Positions 24,058 to 32,002 of a stretch of 64,000 nt of DNA are shown in pieces (within the stretch, counting starts at the first letter, position 1; the number at the start of each line of letters is the position of its first letter). Source of the stretch: Asaia bogorensis (GTDB taxonomy: Bacteria > Pseudomonadota > Alphaproteobacteria > Reyranellales > Reyranellaceae); contig CAMDCE010000004.1 of the NCBI GenBank assembly GCA_945889625.1, forward strand, positions 1 through 64,000, read 5' to 3'. Both the position numbers and the translations under genes were made by a program. The notes under the pieces were generated by a model, which saw nothing but the letters and a program-made list of their open reading frames with translations, did no database searches and was not told the origin of the DNA.

Positions 24058-24114
24058 CCCCCTCTCCCCTTCATGTTCCTCTCCCCCGTGAGGGGGAGAG
24101 GTTAGGTGAGGGGG
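24058..24114. repeat. Dispersed palindromic repeat (CCTCTCCCCC family)
   Basis: A hairpin CCTCTCCCCC-GTGA-GGGGGAGAGG (24078-24101) is flanked by CCCCCTC and GAGGGGG. A second member of the same family lies at 24835-24926. These are chromosomal-type repeats located in gaps of the phage late operon. Confidence 0.8.
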
Positions 24115-24150
24115 CGGGCAACAGGAGAAGGTATGAGCATCTCCATTTTT

Positions 24151-24199
24151 TCTGCACTGCGCGGGCTCTCGCGCTTGGTTACAAGCGCTGCCGCCCGCC
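24151..24199 (+). repeat. Hairpin element, copy 1 (one hairpin missing)
   Basis: Starts TCTGC and ends TGCCGCCCGCC, like the 70-nt copies at 27159 and 33527, but lacks the first hairpin. The remaining stem is GCGCTTG (24171-24177), loop GTTA, CAAGCGC (24182-24188). It ends 16 nt before the ATG of the next gene. Confidence 0.65.
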
Positions 24200-24215
24200 G
24201 GCTGATGGCCGCCTG

Positions 24216-24866
24216 ATGGCTACGGTCACTGACATTTGTAATGCGGCCATCAGCCATTGCGGCACGCGCTCGAAGATCAGTTCGATAGGCGAGGGCAGCC
24301 CGGAAGCCAATGCCTGCCTCACCCACTTCGCCATGGTGCGGGACGCGACCTTGCGCACCTTCAACTGGAATTTTGCGCGCCTGACCCAGCCGCTCGCCCA
24401 GCTTCTCAACCCGCCGCAGCGCTGGGCCTACAAATACGCCGTGCCGACCGACTGCGTCAGGCTGCGCCGGCTGAACGACGTGCCGCTGCTGGTCCTGCCC
24501 GAGACCTTCTACGAGCTGGCGGCCGACAAGGATTCGACCGGCGCCTGCATCAACGTGCTGCTGACCAATGAAGCGCCTGTCGCGGCGATCTACACTGCCC
24601 AGGTCACCGACCCGCTGCGCTGGGATCAGGGATTCATCGACACCGTGGCCTACTGCCTGGCCTCCCGCATCTGCTTCGAACTGACGGGCAAGGAAGACCG
24701 CGCGCGGGCCTTGCTCCAGCTCTGGCAGGGCGCGCTGCGGGAGGCGGCGGCTGGTGCGGCGAATGAGGGTGGTGGCTTTTGCTATGCCGCGTTGCCGCAA
24801 GCGCTCGTAGCGCGTGGCTATGCACCGTCATGTTCCTCTCCCCCGCTAGGGGGAGAGGTTAGGTGA
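24216..24866 (+). CDS. Phage head-tail adaptor (tail tubular protein A-like)
   Basis: 216 residues from the ATG at 24216. The N-terminus MATVTDICNAAISHCGTRSKISSIGEGSPEANACLTHFAMVRDATLRTFNWNFA is typical of podovirus adaptor proteins of the T7 gp11 type (short helical protein, FxWxFA motif, then YKYAVPTDCVRLRRL). The adaptor ring bridges portal and tail nozzle. The last residues (SCSSPPLGGEVR) are encoded by the palindromic repeat at 24835, so the natural C-terminus has been altered by repeat insertion. Confidence 0.75.
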   Translation: MATVTDICNAAISHCGTRSKISSIGEGSPEANACLTHFAMVRDATLRTFNWNFARLTQPLAQLLNPPQRWAYKYAVPTDCVRLRRLNDVPLLVLPETFYELAADKDSTGACINVLLTNEAPVAAIYTAQVTDPLRWDQGFIDTVAYCLASRICFELTGKEDRARALLQLWQGALREAAAGAANEGGGFCYAALPQALVARGYAPSCSSPPLGGEVR

Positions 24867-24926
24867 GGGGGCCATCAATGGTGCGTAACCCCCTCACCCG
24901 TCCTCTCCCCCAATTGGGGGAGAGGA
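24835..24926. repeat. Dispersed palindromic repeat overlapping a phage gene end
   Basis: Two copies of the CCTCTCCCCC/GGGGGAGAGG hairpin in inverted orientation (around 24835-24858 and 24902-24925) are joined by complementary AGGTGAGGGG/CCCCTCACC arms. It covers the last 32 nt of the adaptor gene and the gap before the tail gene. Confidence 0.8.
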
Positions 24927-24955
24927 GCCTGATATTGCTTGCGGGAGCCTCCTAG

Positions 24956-27028
24956 ATGGCTGTTATCCCCGTCATACAGCCCTCCTTCGCCGCCGGCGAA
25001 CTCAGCCCGTTTCTCTACGGGAGGGTTGATTTCGCCAAATTCCATGTCGGTGCGCGGACCATGCTGAATTTCTTCGTGCATCCGCATGGTGGCGCCTCCA
25101 ACCGGCCCGGCACGCGCTATGTCGGCGGCGTCGACGATCACACGGTGCGCCACCGCCTGATCCCGTTCCAGTTTCGTACCGCGCCCTCAGGCCAGAACTA
25201 CGCGCTGGTTTTTGGCCACATGACCATGCAGGTCGTCATGAACCCCTCGGACGACCTCGGGGCAGGTGGCGGCTTCGTGCTCGATGGCGGCGGCAACATC
25301 TACACGCTCGCCACGCCCTATGCTGCGGCGGACCTGGCGACGCTCAAGTTCGTGCAAAGCGCCGACACCATGACGCTGACGCACCCGTCCTACGCGCCGC
25401 GCAACCTGACCCGCACCGGTCACGCCACCTGGACCCTGACCGCGCTCACCTTCGCGCCGGTGACGGCCGCGCCGACCGGCGTTGCGGTGACCGCGCCCGG
25501 CGGCGGCAACGCCTATGTGGTGACGGCGGTCAACGACACCACGGGTGAGGAGAGCCTGCCCAGCGCCTCGGCGAGCTCGACGGTGCAGACCGGCACGCTC
25601 ACCTAGACGGACGTCGCAGGCTGCACGTCCTACAACGTCTACAAATACCGCAACAGCCTCTACGGCTTCATCGGCCGGGCAGGGACGGGCGTCAGCGGCT
25701 TTGCCGACACGACCATCCTCGCCGACACCTCGAACACGCCGCCGCAGCTCACCAATCCGTTCTCCGGCGCGGGCAACTGGCCGGCCTGCTCGACCTATTA
25801 CCTGCAGCGCCAGGTCTTCGCCGACTCGACCAACAAGCCGCAGACCCTGTGGTTCAGCAATGTCGGCGCCTTCAACAACATGAACGTGGCGCAACCCACC
25901 AAGGACTCCGACGCCATCACCCGCACCCTGATCGGCCGACAGGTCAACGAGATCCGCCATCTCATCCCGGGAGCCTCGCTCCTGGTGATGACGTCGGGAG
26001 CCGAGTGGCGCTGCCATCCGGGCCCCTCGGCGCCGGCGCTGACCCCGGCCGCCTGCACGACGCTTCCGCAGACGGCGTTTGGCTGCAGCCACGTGCCGCC
26101 GGTCCAGACCGCCAATTCGGTGCTGTTCGTGCAGGAGCGCGGCAGCCGGGTGCGCGAGCTGCGCTTCGACGTGCTGCAGGACCAGTATCAGGCGTCCGAC
26201 ATGTCGGTGCTCAGCTCGCACCTCTTCTACGACACGACGGCGCAGCACACCGTGCAGGAATGGGCGTTCGCCGAGGAGCCGTTCCGCATCGTCTGGGCGG
26301 TGCGCGACGACGGCGTGCTGCTGGGCTTCACCTACATGCGCGAGCACGAGGTCTATGCCTGGCACCGCCACAGCACCGACGGCGCCGTCGAATCGGTATG
26401 CTCGATTGCCGAGAACGGTGTCGATGCCGTCTACCTGATCGTCAATCGCAGCATCGACGGGCAGACCAGGCGCTACATCGAGCGGCTGGCCGACCGCACC
26501 TTCGCATCGATCGCCGACGCCTGGTTCGTCGATTGCGGGCTGCAGTACGAAGGCCCGCCCGTGACGCAGGTTTCGGGGCTCGAGCATCTCGAGGGCAAGG
26601 TGGTGGCGATCCTGGGCGACGGCTCGGTCGTGCCAAGCCAGACGGTGAGCGGCGGTACGGTCACACTCGACGGCAGCTACGGCAAGGTGATCGTCGGTCT
26701 GCCCTACGTCTGCGATCTCGAGACGCTCGATCTCGAATTGCCAACGGCAGGCAGCACCATCCAGGGCCAGATGAAGAAGATCGCCCAGGTGACGGTGCGC
26801 GTGAAGGAGGCGCGCGGGCTGCAGGTCGGGCTCAACCAGGGGGCGCTGAGCGAAGTAAAGCAGCGCTCGTCGCAATCGCTCGGCACGGCCCTGCAACCCT
26901 ACACCGGCGACTGGCAGGTCACCGTTCCCTCGGAATGGAACCGCGACGGACGGCTGTTCGTGCGTCAGTCCTATCCGTTGCCCTGCACCATCCTCGATCT
27001 GATCCCGGAGGTGAACGTTGGAGATTGA
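24956..27028 (+). pseudogene. Large podovirus tail (nozzle-like) protein gene interrupted by an amber codon
   Basis: One continuous frame of 691 codons, apart from a TAG at 25604-25606 (codon 217). Upstream it starts with GGGAG and MAVIPVIQPSFAAGELSPFLYGRVDFAKFHVGARTMLNFFVHPHGGASNRPGTRYVGG, the hallmark of podovirus tail-tube/nozzle proteins. Downstream it continues TDVAGCTSYNVYKYRNSLYGFIG through SSHLFYDTTAQHTVQEWAFAEEPFRIVW and ends LIPEVNVGD. The stop lies where relatives carry Trp (LTWT...), so a TGG to TAG change is likely. Unless an amber suppressor or readthrough exists, only a 216-residue fragment is made. A reinitiated product from the ATG at 25880 is possible but would lack the N-terminal half. 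Confidence 0.8.
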
Positions 27029-27082
27029 GCGCGACAACGGAGCGCTGGCGGGCGGCAGCGCCTGCAGGAGCGCAGCGACCGT

Positions 27083-27112
27083 GACGTTAGCCGCCGACAG
27101 GCGGCTAACGTC
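27083..27112 (+). repeat. Perfect 13-bp hairpin in the tail-gene gap
   Basis: GACGTTAGCCGCC (27083-27095), loop GACA, GGCGGCTAACGTC (27100-27112). A second GC hairpin (GCGCGGG-AG-CCCGCGC, around 27117-27132) follows, and then hairpin element copy 2. The whole 205-nt gap between the tail gene and the next start is therefore structured. Confidence 0.7.
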
Positions 27113-27158
27113 TGGGGCGCGGGAGCCCGCGCGGTTCCCATTGCGCACCTCGATCCGT

Positions 27159-27228
27159 TCTGCACGGTGCGGGAGGGCGCTGTCAGACAGCGCCGACTCG
27201 GCGTTGGTTACAACGCCTGCCGCCCGCC
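27159..27228 (+). repeat. Two-hairpin element, copy 2
   Basis: 70 nt. Hairpin 1 is GGCGCTG, loop TCAGA, CAGCGCC (27176-27194). Linker GACTC follows. Hairpin 2 is GGCGTTG, loop GTTA, CAACGCC (27200-27217). The end is TGCCGCCCGCC. It stops 5 nt before the GTG start at 27234. Compare the copies at 24151 and 33527. Confidence 0.75.
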
Positions 27229-27233
27229 CACCC

Positions 27234-27722
27234 GTGATTACACGGGTGCCCGCCACAATGGCCCACGCCGCCGGCCTGGTATTGCGCTCCAGTGACGCCG
27301 CGGAAGTGGCCGCGCTCGGCGTCACCCCGGAGGAAGCACTGCGCACCAGCCTCGCCCGCGCGGTGTGGGCGGAGGCCTATCTGGTCGAAGGTGAGGTCGC
27401 AGCGATCGTCGGGCTTTGCCTGTCGTCCTTGGTGGGCGGACACGGCGTGCCGTGGCTGCTCACCGGCCCCGCCTGCGAACGTCACCGCAAGCGCTTCCTG
27501 GTCGAATCGCGCCGCCAGGTGCGACGCATGCTGGGCGAGGTCTCGCCGCTCATCAACTACGTCCATGCCGACTACGCCCGTGCGGTGCGCTGGCTCGGGT
27601 GGCTGGGCTTCACCCTGGATGCGCCGACGAAGATCAACGGCGCGCCGTTCCGACGCTTCTTCATGGCTTGCCCTGAGCCCTTCGGCTCGGCTCAGGGCAG
27701 GCGCAGCCGAAAGGAGGTTTGA
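27234..27722 (+). CDS. T7 gp13-like virion protein with GNAT fold
   Basis: 162 residues from the GTG at 27234, chosen because VITRVPATMAHAAGLVLRSSDAAEVAALGVTPEEAL matches the expected start of the family (upstream sequence is structured repeat DNA). The body (GEVAAIVGLCLSSLVGGHGVPWLLTGP, then YARAVRWLGWLGFTLD) looks like the acetyltransferase-like DUF2833 proteins of T7-type phages, which are needed for virion assembly. The C-terminus (CPEPFGSAQGRRSRKEV) is encoded by a chromosomal-type repeat (27666-27700, CCCTGAGCCC...GGGCTCAGGG-like), so it is probably extended or altered. Confidence 0.65.
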   Translation: MITRVPATMAHAAGLVLRSSDAAEVAALGVTPEEALRTSLARAVWAEAYLVEGEVAAIVGLCLSSLVGGHGVPWLLTGPACERHRKRFLVESRRQVRRMLGEVSPLINYVHADYARAVRWLGWLGFTLDAPTKINGAPFRRFFMACPEPFGSAQGRRSRKEV

Positions 27723-27723
27723 C

Positions 27724-28278
27724 ATGGGTGCAGCAGCTCCCTTCATCGCCATCGGCGCATCGGCGCTCTCGACCGGACTGGGCGCCATCGGCCAGATCCA
27801 GCAGGGCAACGCCCAGGCGGCGCAGGCCAGCTACCAGGCCCAGGTCGCGCGCAACAGCCAGGAGATGCTGCAGCGCAACGCCGCGGTCCTCGAGCAGAAC
27901 GCGCAATACGCCGAGCAGCAAGGCATCCTCGCCGAGGATCGGCAGCGCCAGAAGACGGCGCAACGGATCGGCTCTCAGCGCGCCGCACTTGCGGGCCAGG
28001 GCGGCGACATCAACGACGGCTCGGACGTCGACCTGATCGGCGATACCGCACGCGCCGGCGAGTTCGACGCGCTCACCATCCGCAACAACACCCGGCACCA
28101 GATCTACGGCATACGCCTGCAGAAGATGAACGCCGAGAACCAGGCCAGCTTCGCCGGCGCGCAGAGCGGGATGTATTCGCAAGCTGCCGCCGCCGCCGAC
28201 CTGCCGTTCGCCGTCGGCTCGAGCCTGCTGAGCTCCGCGTCGAGTCTCGCCGGCCGTTGGAAAGGCCTTTGGAACTAG
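27724..28278 (+). CDS. Internal virion protein, T7 gp14-like
   Basis: 184 residues with a strong AGGAGG ribosome-binding site 8 nt before the ATG. The sequence MGAAAPFIAIGASALSTGLGAIGQIQQGNAQAAQASYQAQVARNSQ... with GSQRAALAGQGGDINDGSDVDL is typical of podovirus virion core proteins: a hydrophobic N-terminus followed by a Gln/Ala-rich coiled region. By analogy it is ejected into the host to form part of the DNA channel. Confidence 0.8.
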   Translation: MGAAAPFIAIGASALSTGLGAIGQIQQGNAQAAQASYQAQVARNSQEMLQRNAAVLEQNAQYAEQQGILAEDRQRQKTAQRIGSQRAALAGQGGDINDGSDVDLIGDTARAGEFDALTIRNNTRHQIYGIRLQKMNAENQASFAGAQSGMYSQAAAAADLPFAVGSSLLSSASSLAGRWKGLWN

Positions 28279-28295
28279 CCGTCGGGTGCATCGCA

Positions 28296-30239
28296 ATGAT
28301 TGAATTCGAATTCCCCGAAGCCCCGCCCGAACCGCCGCCCCAGCCGGTCGATCCGGAAACCCGGATCGCCGACGAGACCCGTGTCGAGGCGCTGAAGAAC
28401 GACTTCATCGCCCACCAGCAGCGGGTCCTGTTCGCCGATCGCGACGCGCTGTTCCGCCAACAAGGCGACACGGCGCTCGCGGGTGCCGCAACGGCAACGG
28501 CCAAGCTCACCGAGGCGCGCGACGCGCTGCTGGACCAGGCGGCCAACCCGGCGCAGCGCACGATGCTCGCGCGCTCGCTCGACCAGCACCTCGCGCTGGC
28601 CGGTGAAGACATCCAGCACCACCTCGATCGGCAGCGGCTTGCCTGGCAGCGGACCGTGGCGCAGGACAGGCTCGACCTGTTGCGCCAACAGATGGCGCTC
28701 GACCACGGCGACCCCGGCCTGCTCGAAGGCTATGCCCGCGCCGGCGAGAGCGCCGCCCTGGACCAGGCGCGGCTCGAGGGCCTGCCGAGCGAGTCAGACG
28801 AAGCACGGCAAATGGCGGCAGGTGCGCGCTCGACCCTCTACCGCAGCGCCATTGAAGGCGCCCTCGCGGCAGGCAATCACGACGCGGCGTCGGCGCTTTA
28901 CGACCACGCCAAAGGCCGGCTCGGGCCCGCCGACGCAGCATCGCTCGAACCCGAGCTCAGGTTGTCGAGCGAGCTGCAGATGGCCCGCGCCTGGCTCGCA
29001 CAACTCGCGCCGCCGCCGTCGCCGGAACCGGCCGCCTTCTTCGACGCGCCCCGGCTGCTGGTCGACGGCGACGCCGCGCATGCGGCGGCGACGGCGCAGA
29101 ACGAAGCCGACTGGTCCGGCAATCCGACGCAGCAGGCGACCAACCAGCATCTGATCGACGTGCAGTTTGGCAAGCAGAAGAGGGAGATCGAGCAGACCAG
29201 GGTCCGGCTCGACAACGACGTTAAGGCTTGGCTGACGAAGCCCGGCTCCGACGGCCAGGCGCAGACCGAGCGACCACCGTTTGCGATCTGGAAACTGCTC
29301 AACCCCGAGCAACATCATGCCGTCGATATCGTCCTCACGCAGAACGCACGAGGGGCCGACGTCGCGCCGGCACCTGGCATGACGCCCAGCGCGGGGCTGT
29401 CACTAGGAAGCTTGGCACATCCAATCAGCGGCCTACCGGCGGCGGCAGGCGACTCCGATCGCGATCCCAACATCATCGACGTTTCGGGTGACGAACCGGC
29501 CACGCCTGATGATGACGGCCGGATCGCTCAGCATCAGGAGGCTCAGCAACATCCGTCGATACAGACGCCAGCAAAGCCCGAACCAAGTCCGTCGGGGTTG
29601 AGCAAAGAAGAACAAGCACGTCAGGTTGCGGAGGCAAAACGGCAAAAGTTCATCGAGGAAAGGAGGGCCGAGCTTGATCGTCTTGCCAGAATCAAGACCT
29701 CTCCGCGGCCAACGGACAAGCAATTCATGCCGGAGGACTGGGAACGGCGCCTTTCCAAGGAAACCTTGGCTGCGCTCGATGCAAGTGCCAAGCGCCACGA
29801 CGTACCGCGCGAACTTCTGGCGCGTGTTCTCTGGCAAGAGAGTGGATTCAAAGAAGACAGCAATCGAAACAAACCGGTGGGCCGAGCGAAGGGCATTGCT
29901 GGGTTAGAGGATGGACCAAAAGGCGTAAAGGCAGAGCTGCAACGGCTCGCAGGCCTCAAAGGAGACCAAGCACGGGTTCGCGAGCTTCAAGGTCTCGATA
30001 TCATGAACGCTTCTCAGGCAGTCGACATGGCGGCTGAATATCTTCGCTCGCTTTACGAGCGTGGCGGCCGCACGTGGCCAGGCGCGGTCGCAGCATTCAA
30101 TTTTGGTCCAACCGACTTCGCCAATTGGATTTCAGGACGGCGCGATCCGACCAAGTCGCGCTCAGGCAAATGGAGCGAGGCCAGGGGCGACTTGCAATAC
30201 GTGTTTCGCGGTAATCCCAAAGCGTTTGATGAGCAATAG
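28296..30239 (+). CDS. Internal virion protein with lytic transglycosylase domain
   Basis: 647 residues from the ATG at 28296. A long alpha-helical Gln/Ala/Asp/Arg-rich body (about residues 1-430) is followed by a charged linker and an SLT-type transglycosylase domain (about 500-640). Catalytic Glu lies at about residue 514 in RVLWQESGF, with later motifs GRAKGIAGL and GAVAAFNFGPTDF. By analogy with the ejected murein-cleaving core proteins of podoviruses it opens a hole in peptidoglycan during infection. The last third is visibly less GC-rich than the first, which suggests recombinational replacement of the enzyme domain. Confidence 0.82.
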   Translation: MIEFEFPEAPPEPPPQPVDPETRIADETRVEALKNDFIAHQQRVLFADRDALFRQQGDTALAGAATATAKLTEARDALLDQAANPAQRTMLARSLDQHLALAGEDIQHHLDRQRLAWQRTVAQDRLDLLRQQMALDHGDPGLLEGYARAGESAALDQARLEGLPSESDEARQMAAGARSTLYRSAIEGALAAGNHDAASALYDHAKGRLGPADAASLEPELRLSSELQMARAWLAQLAPPPSPEPAAFFDAPRLLVDGDAAHAAATAQNEADWSGNPTQQATNQHLIDVQFGKQKREIEQTRVRLDNDVKAWLTKPGSDGQAQTERPPFAIWKLLNPEQHHAVDIVLTQNARGADVAPAPGMTPSAGLSLGSLAHPISGLPAAAGDSDRDPNIIDVSGDEPATPDDDGRIAQHQEAQQHPSIQTPAKPEPSPSGLSKEEQARQVAEAKRQKFIEERRAELDRLARIKTSPRPTDKQFMPEDWERRLSKETLAALDASAKRHDVPRELLARVLWQESGFKEDSNRNKPVGRAKGIAGLEDGPKGVKAELQRLAGLKGDQARVRELQGLDIMNASQAVDMAAEYLRSLYERGGRTWPGAVAAFNFGPTDFANWISGRRDPTKSRSGKWSEARGDLQYVFRGNPKAFDEQ

Positions 30240-30348
30240 CCTATCAAATCCTTGAGACACCCTTAGGTTGTATTCCGTCGAGACCCTTGACGTTGCGTGG
30301 GTGGGACAATATTGTGCAAATTGTCCCCATGATGAGAATTTTCGCCCA

Positions 30349-31311
30349 ATGAAGATACTCGTTAAAGTGGTTCTAGCTTTACTTTATATTTCGACGGGCA
30401 CCGCTCCGGTGATCGCCCAACCAGACGAGACTTTTTTGTCTCTCTCCAGCCCCAACACAGGATTTGGCGATCGAACTCCGAATCAAAAGGATGGCGCGTT
30501 CTACCGTTCGTTCGCCAAGCCAACGCGCGATCAGCCACAACAGGTATCAGAGGTGGGCGCTTGGAGGTTCGAAACGGACACGCGGACGAAGCTTGCTTAT
30601 CCGCGTGTCGTTCGCCTTTCGCGCAATCGGCCTGTGAACCACGTCAACGATGCCTTGGCTGCCATACACGGCAGAATGATCCGTTGGGCACTCGAAAACG
30701 ACCGTTGGGTCGCAAGAAATAGGCCAGGGGTTGCTTGGGAGCCTGGTTCATCCATCATGCAGACGATTATCAAAGTGACTTACTTCTCCGCCAAGTACTT
30801 GAGCATAGTTGAACTTGGTATCGAACAGGGGGGCGGCAATAGGCAATCGCCCTTTGCTCGGGGAATTACGGTCGACGTCGGGCGCGGTACCATATTCAGC
30901 GTTAAGGCATGCGATTCCGATCACAAGCTTCCGACATTCACTTTCGGAAGCTTACTGGCTGTGTGCACCGACACTGCACTTGCACTGTTTCGAGATCTTT
31001 GGATAGCGCAGGCTGTCGAACTCGCAAAGGATGTGCCGCGGCTTGTGCCTGACGACGACGACTTGGAAGTATGCCGGTTACGGGCATTGGCCTATATCGA
31101 CCGCGATACCTTTTTTTCGCTTTATCTGACGGATTCAGGCCTTGCGGTTCACAACGCGTGGTCCGTCTCCAACGGCGAGAATCAATGTGTCGAGGCGGCG
31201 CTCAATCCCTTCAATCCGGTAATCATTCCCTACCGAAAACTCGAACCGCTCATGCGGCCGGGGCTACTGCGCGACGAACTCTTGACGATAGCCGTTCCAC
31301 AAGCGCCGTAG
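30349..31311 (+). CDS. Secreted protein with DUF3298-like C-terminus, low-GC insertion
   Basis: 320 residues from the ATG at 30349. A signal peptide (MKILVKVVLALLYISTGTAPVIA) precedes a domain with YFSAKYLSIVELGIEQGGGNRQSPFARGITVDVGRGTIFSV and a C-terminus FFSLYLTDSGLAVHN...VIIPYRKLEPLMRPGLLRDEL. This resembles RsiV/DUF3298-type proteins, where a beta-layer segment is followed by an IPY..L motif. I am only moderately sure. The gene is clearly less GC-rich than its neighbours, so it is probably foreign. A decayed partial copy follows at 31529-31857. Confidence 0.6.
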   Translation: MKILVKVVLALLYISTGTAPVIAQPDETFLSLSSPNTGFGDRTPNQKDGAFYRSFAKPTRDQPQQVSEVGAWRFETDTRTKLAYPRVVRLSRNRPVNHVNDALAAIHGRMIRWALENDRWVARNRPGVAWEPGSSIMQTIIKVTYFSAKYLSIVELGIEQGGGNRQSPFARGITVDVGRGTIFSVKACDSDHKLPTFTFGSLLAVCTDTALALFRDLWIAQAVELAKDVPRLVPDDDDLEVCRLRALAYIDRDTFFSLYLTDSGLAVHNAWSVSNGENQCVEAALNPFNPVIIPYRKLEPLMRPGLLRDELLTIAVPQAP

Positions 31312-31528
31312 ACACGACCGCTGGCCAAGCCCTCTCGCCAGAGAGGCATCCCATGGCAACTGTGGGTTGCTAGACTATGTTATTGTTCGATCTATCATAG
31401 CCCGAGCAGGGAGCTACAACCACGGCAGCTTCAGCAATATCCGAAAGGACTGCCTCGCTACCGGTGAATTGCTGATGCATGTCGACATAGGGCCGCGATC
31501 GGCTGTAGGCGCCTCGACGATGTGGAAG

Positions 31529-31857
31529 AAATGAGCGGTGGCTGAGTCTCAGACGGGATACCGGCGCCAAGAGAAGTTTTGGCATACGCGCTGTAATTGC
31601 TGTCTGCGTGCTTGCCGCCCTTGCCGGGGCTGTTGGAGCGATGCCGGCGACATCCATTGGCCTATCGTGACAATGCGTCCTTCTCCCTTTACCTGACCAA
31701 TACCGGCCTTGCGGTCCACAACGTCAGGTTCATCTCGAATAGCGAGATCCAAAGCGTCGATGACGCCTACAACCCCTTCTATCCGGTGATCATTCCATAC
31801 TGGAAGCTCGAACCCCTGATGCCGCCGGGGAGGCTACGTGACGAACTTCTGAAATGA
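31529..31857 (+). pseudogene. Decayed second copy of the secreted protein
   Basis: The part from about 31660 to 31857 encodes FSLYLTNTGLAVHN...NPFYPVIIPYWKLEPLMPPGRLRDELL, nearly the same as the C-terminus of the protein at 30349-31311. A separate frame at about 31555-31650 reads a signal-like stretch (GIRAVIAVCVLAALAGAVGA) that ends in a stop. The remnant therefore keeps both ends, while the middle is deleted and frame-shifted. The stretch 31312-31528 contains no gene that I can support. Confidence 0.7.
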
Positions 31858-31936
31858 CAACCGGTTAAGAATCCTCCGGCCGTCTGCGAACGTCACAAGA
31901 AGCGCCTCCCGACCGAAGCGAGCCGGGTGGAGCAAC

Positions 31937-31980
31937 TTCGGTAAGGACCATAATCGTCGTTTGAGGCGACCCGGGCGTAT
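31937..31980 (+). promoter_or_regulatory. Phage late-region motif, copy C
   Basis: Third copy of the 44-nt motif (TTCGGTAAGGACCATAAT, CGTCG, 11 variable nt, GGGCGTAT). It follows the non-phage insertion and precedes the tail-fibre start at 32003 by 22 nt. Here a GGAG ribosome-binding site lies between the motif and the ATG. Confidence 0.6.
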
Positions 31981-32002
31981 ATCGAAACGGTGGAGTAGCG
32001 TC

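Noticed and set aside
25187..27346. Long reverse-strand reading frame of about 719 codons opposite the tail gene
   Set aside because: High GC gives long antisense frames. The forward strand encodes a recognisable tail protein, and the reverse translation has no family-like motifs.
31370..31657. Reverse-strand reading frame of 95 codons
   Set aside because: It overlaps the decayed forward copy, has no clear ribosome-binding site and ends in low-complexity sequence.
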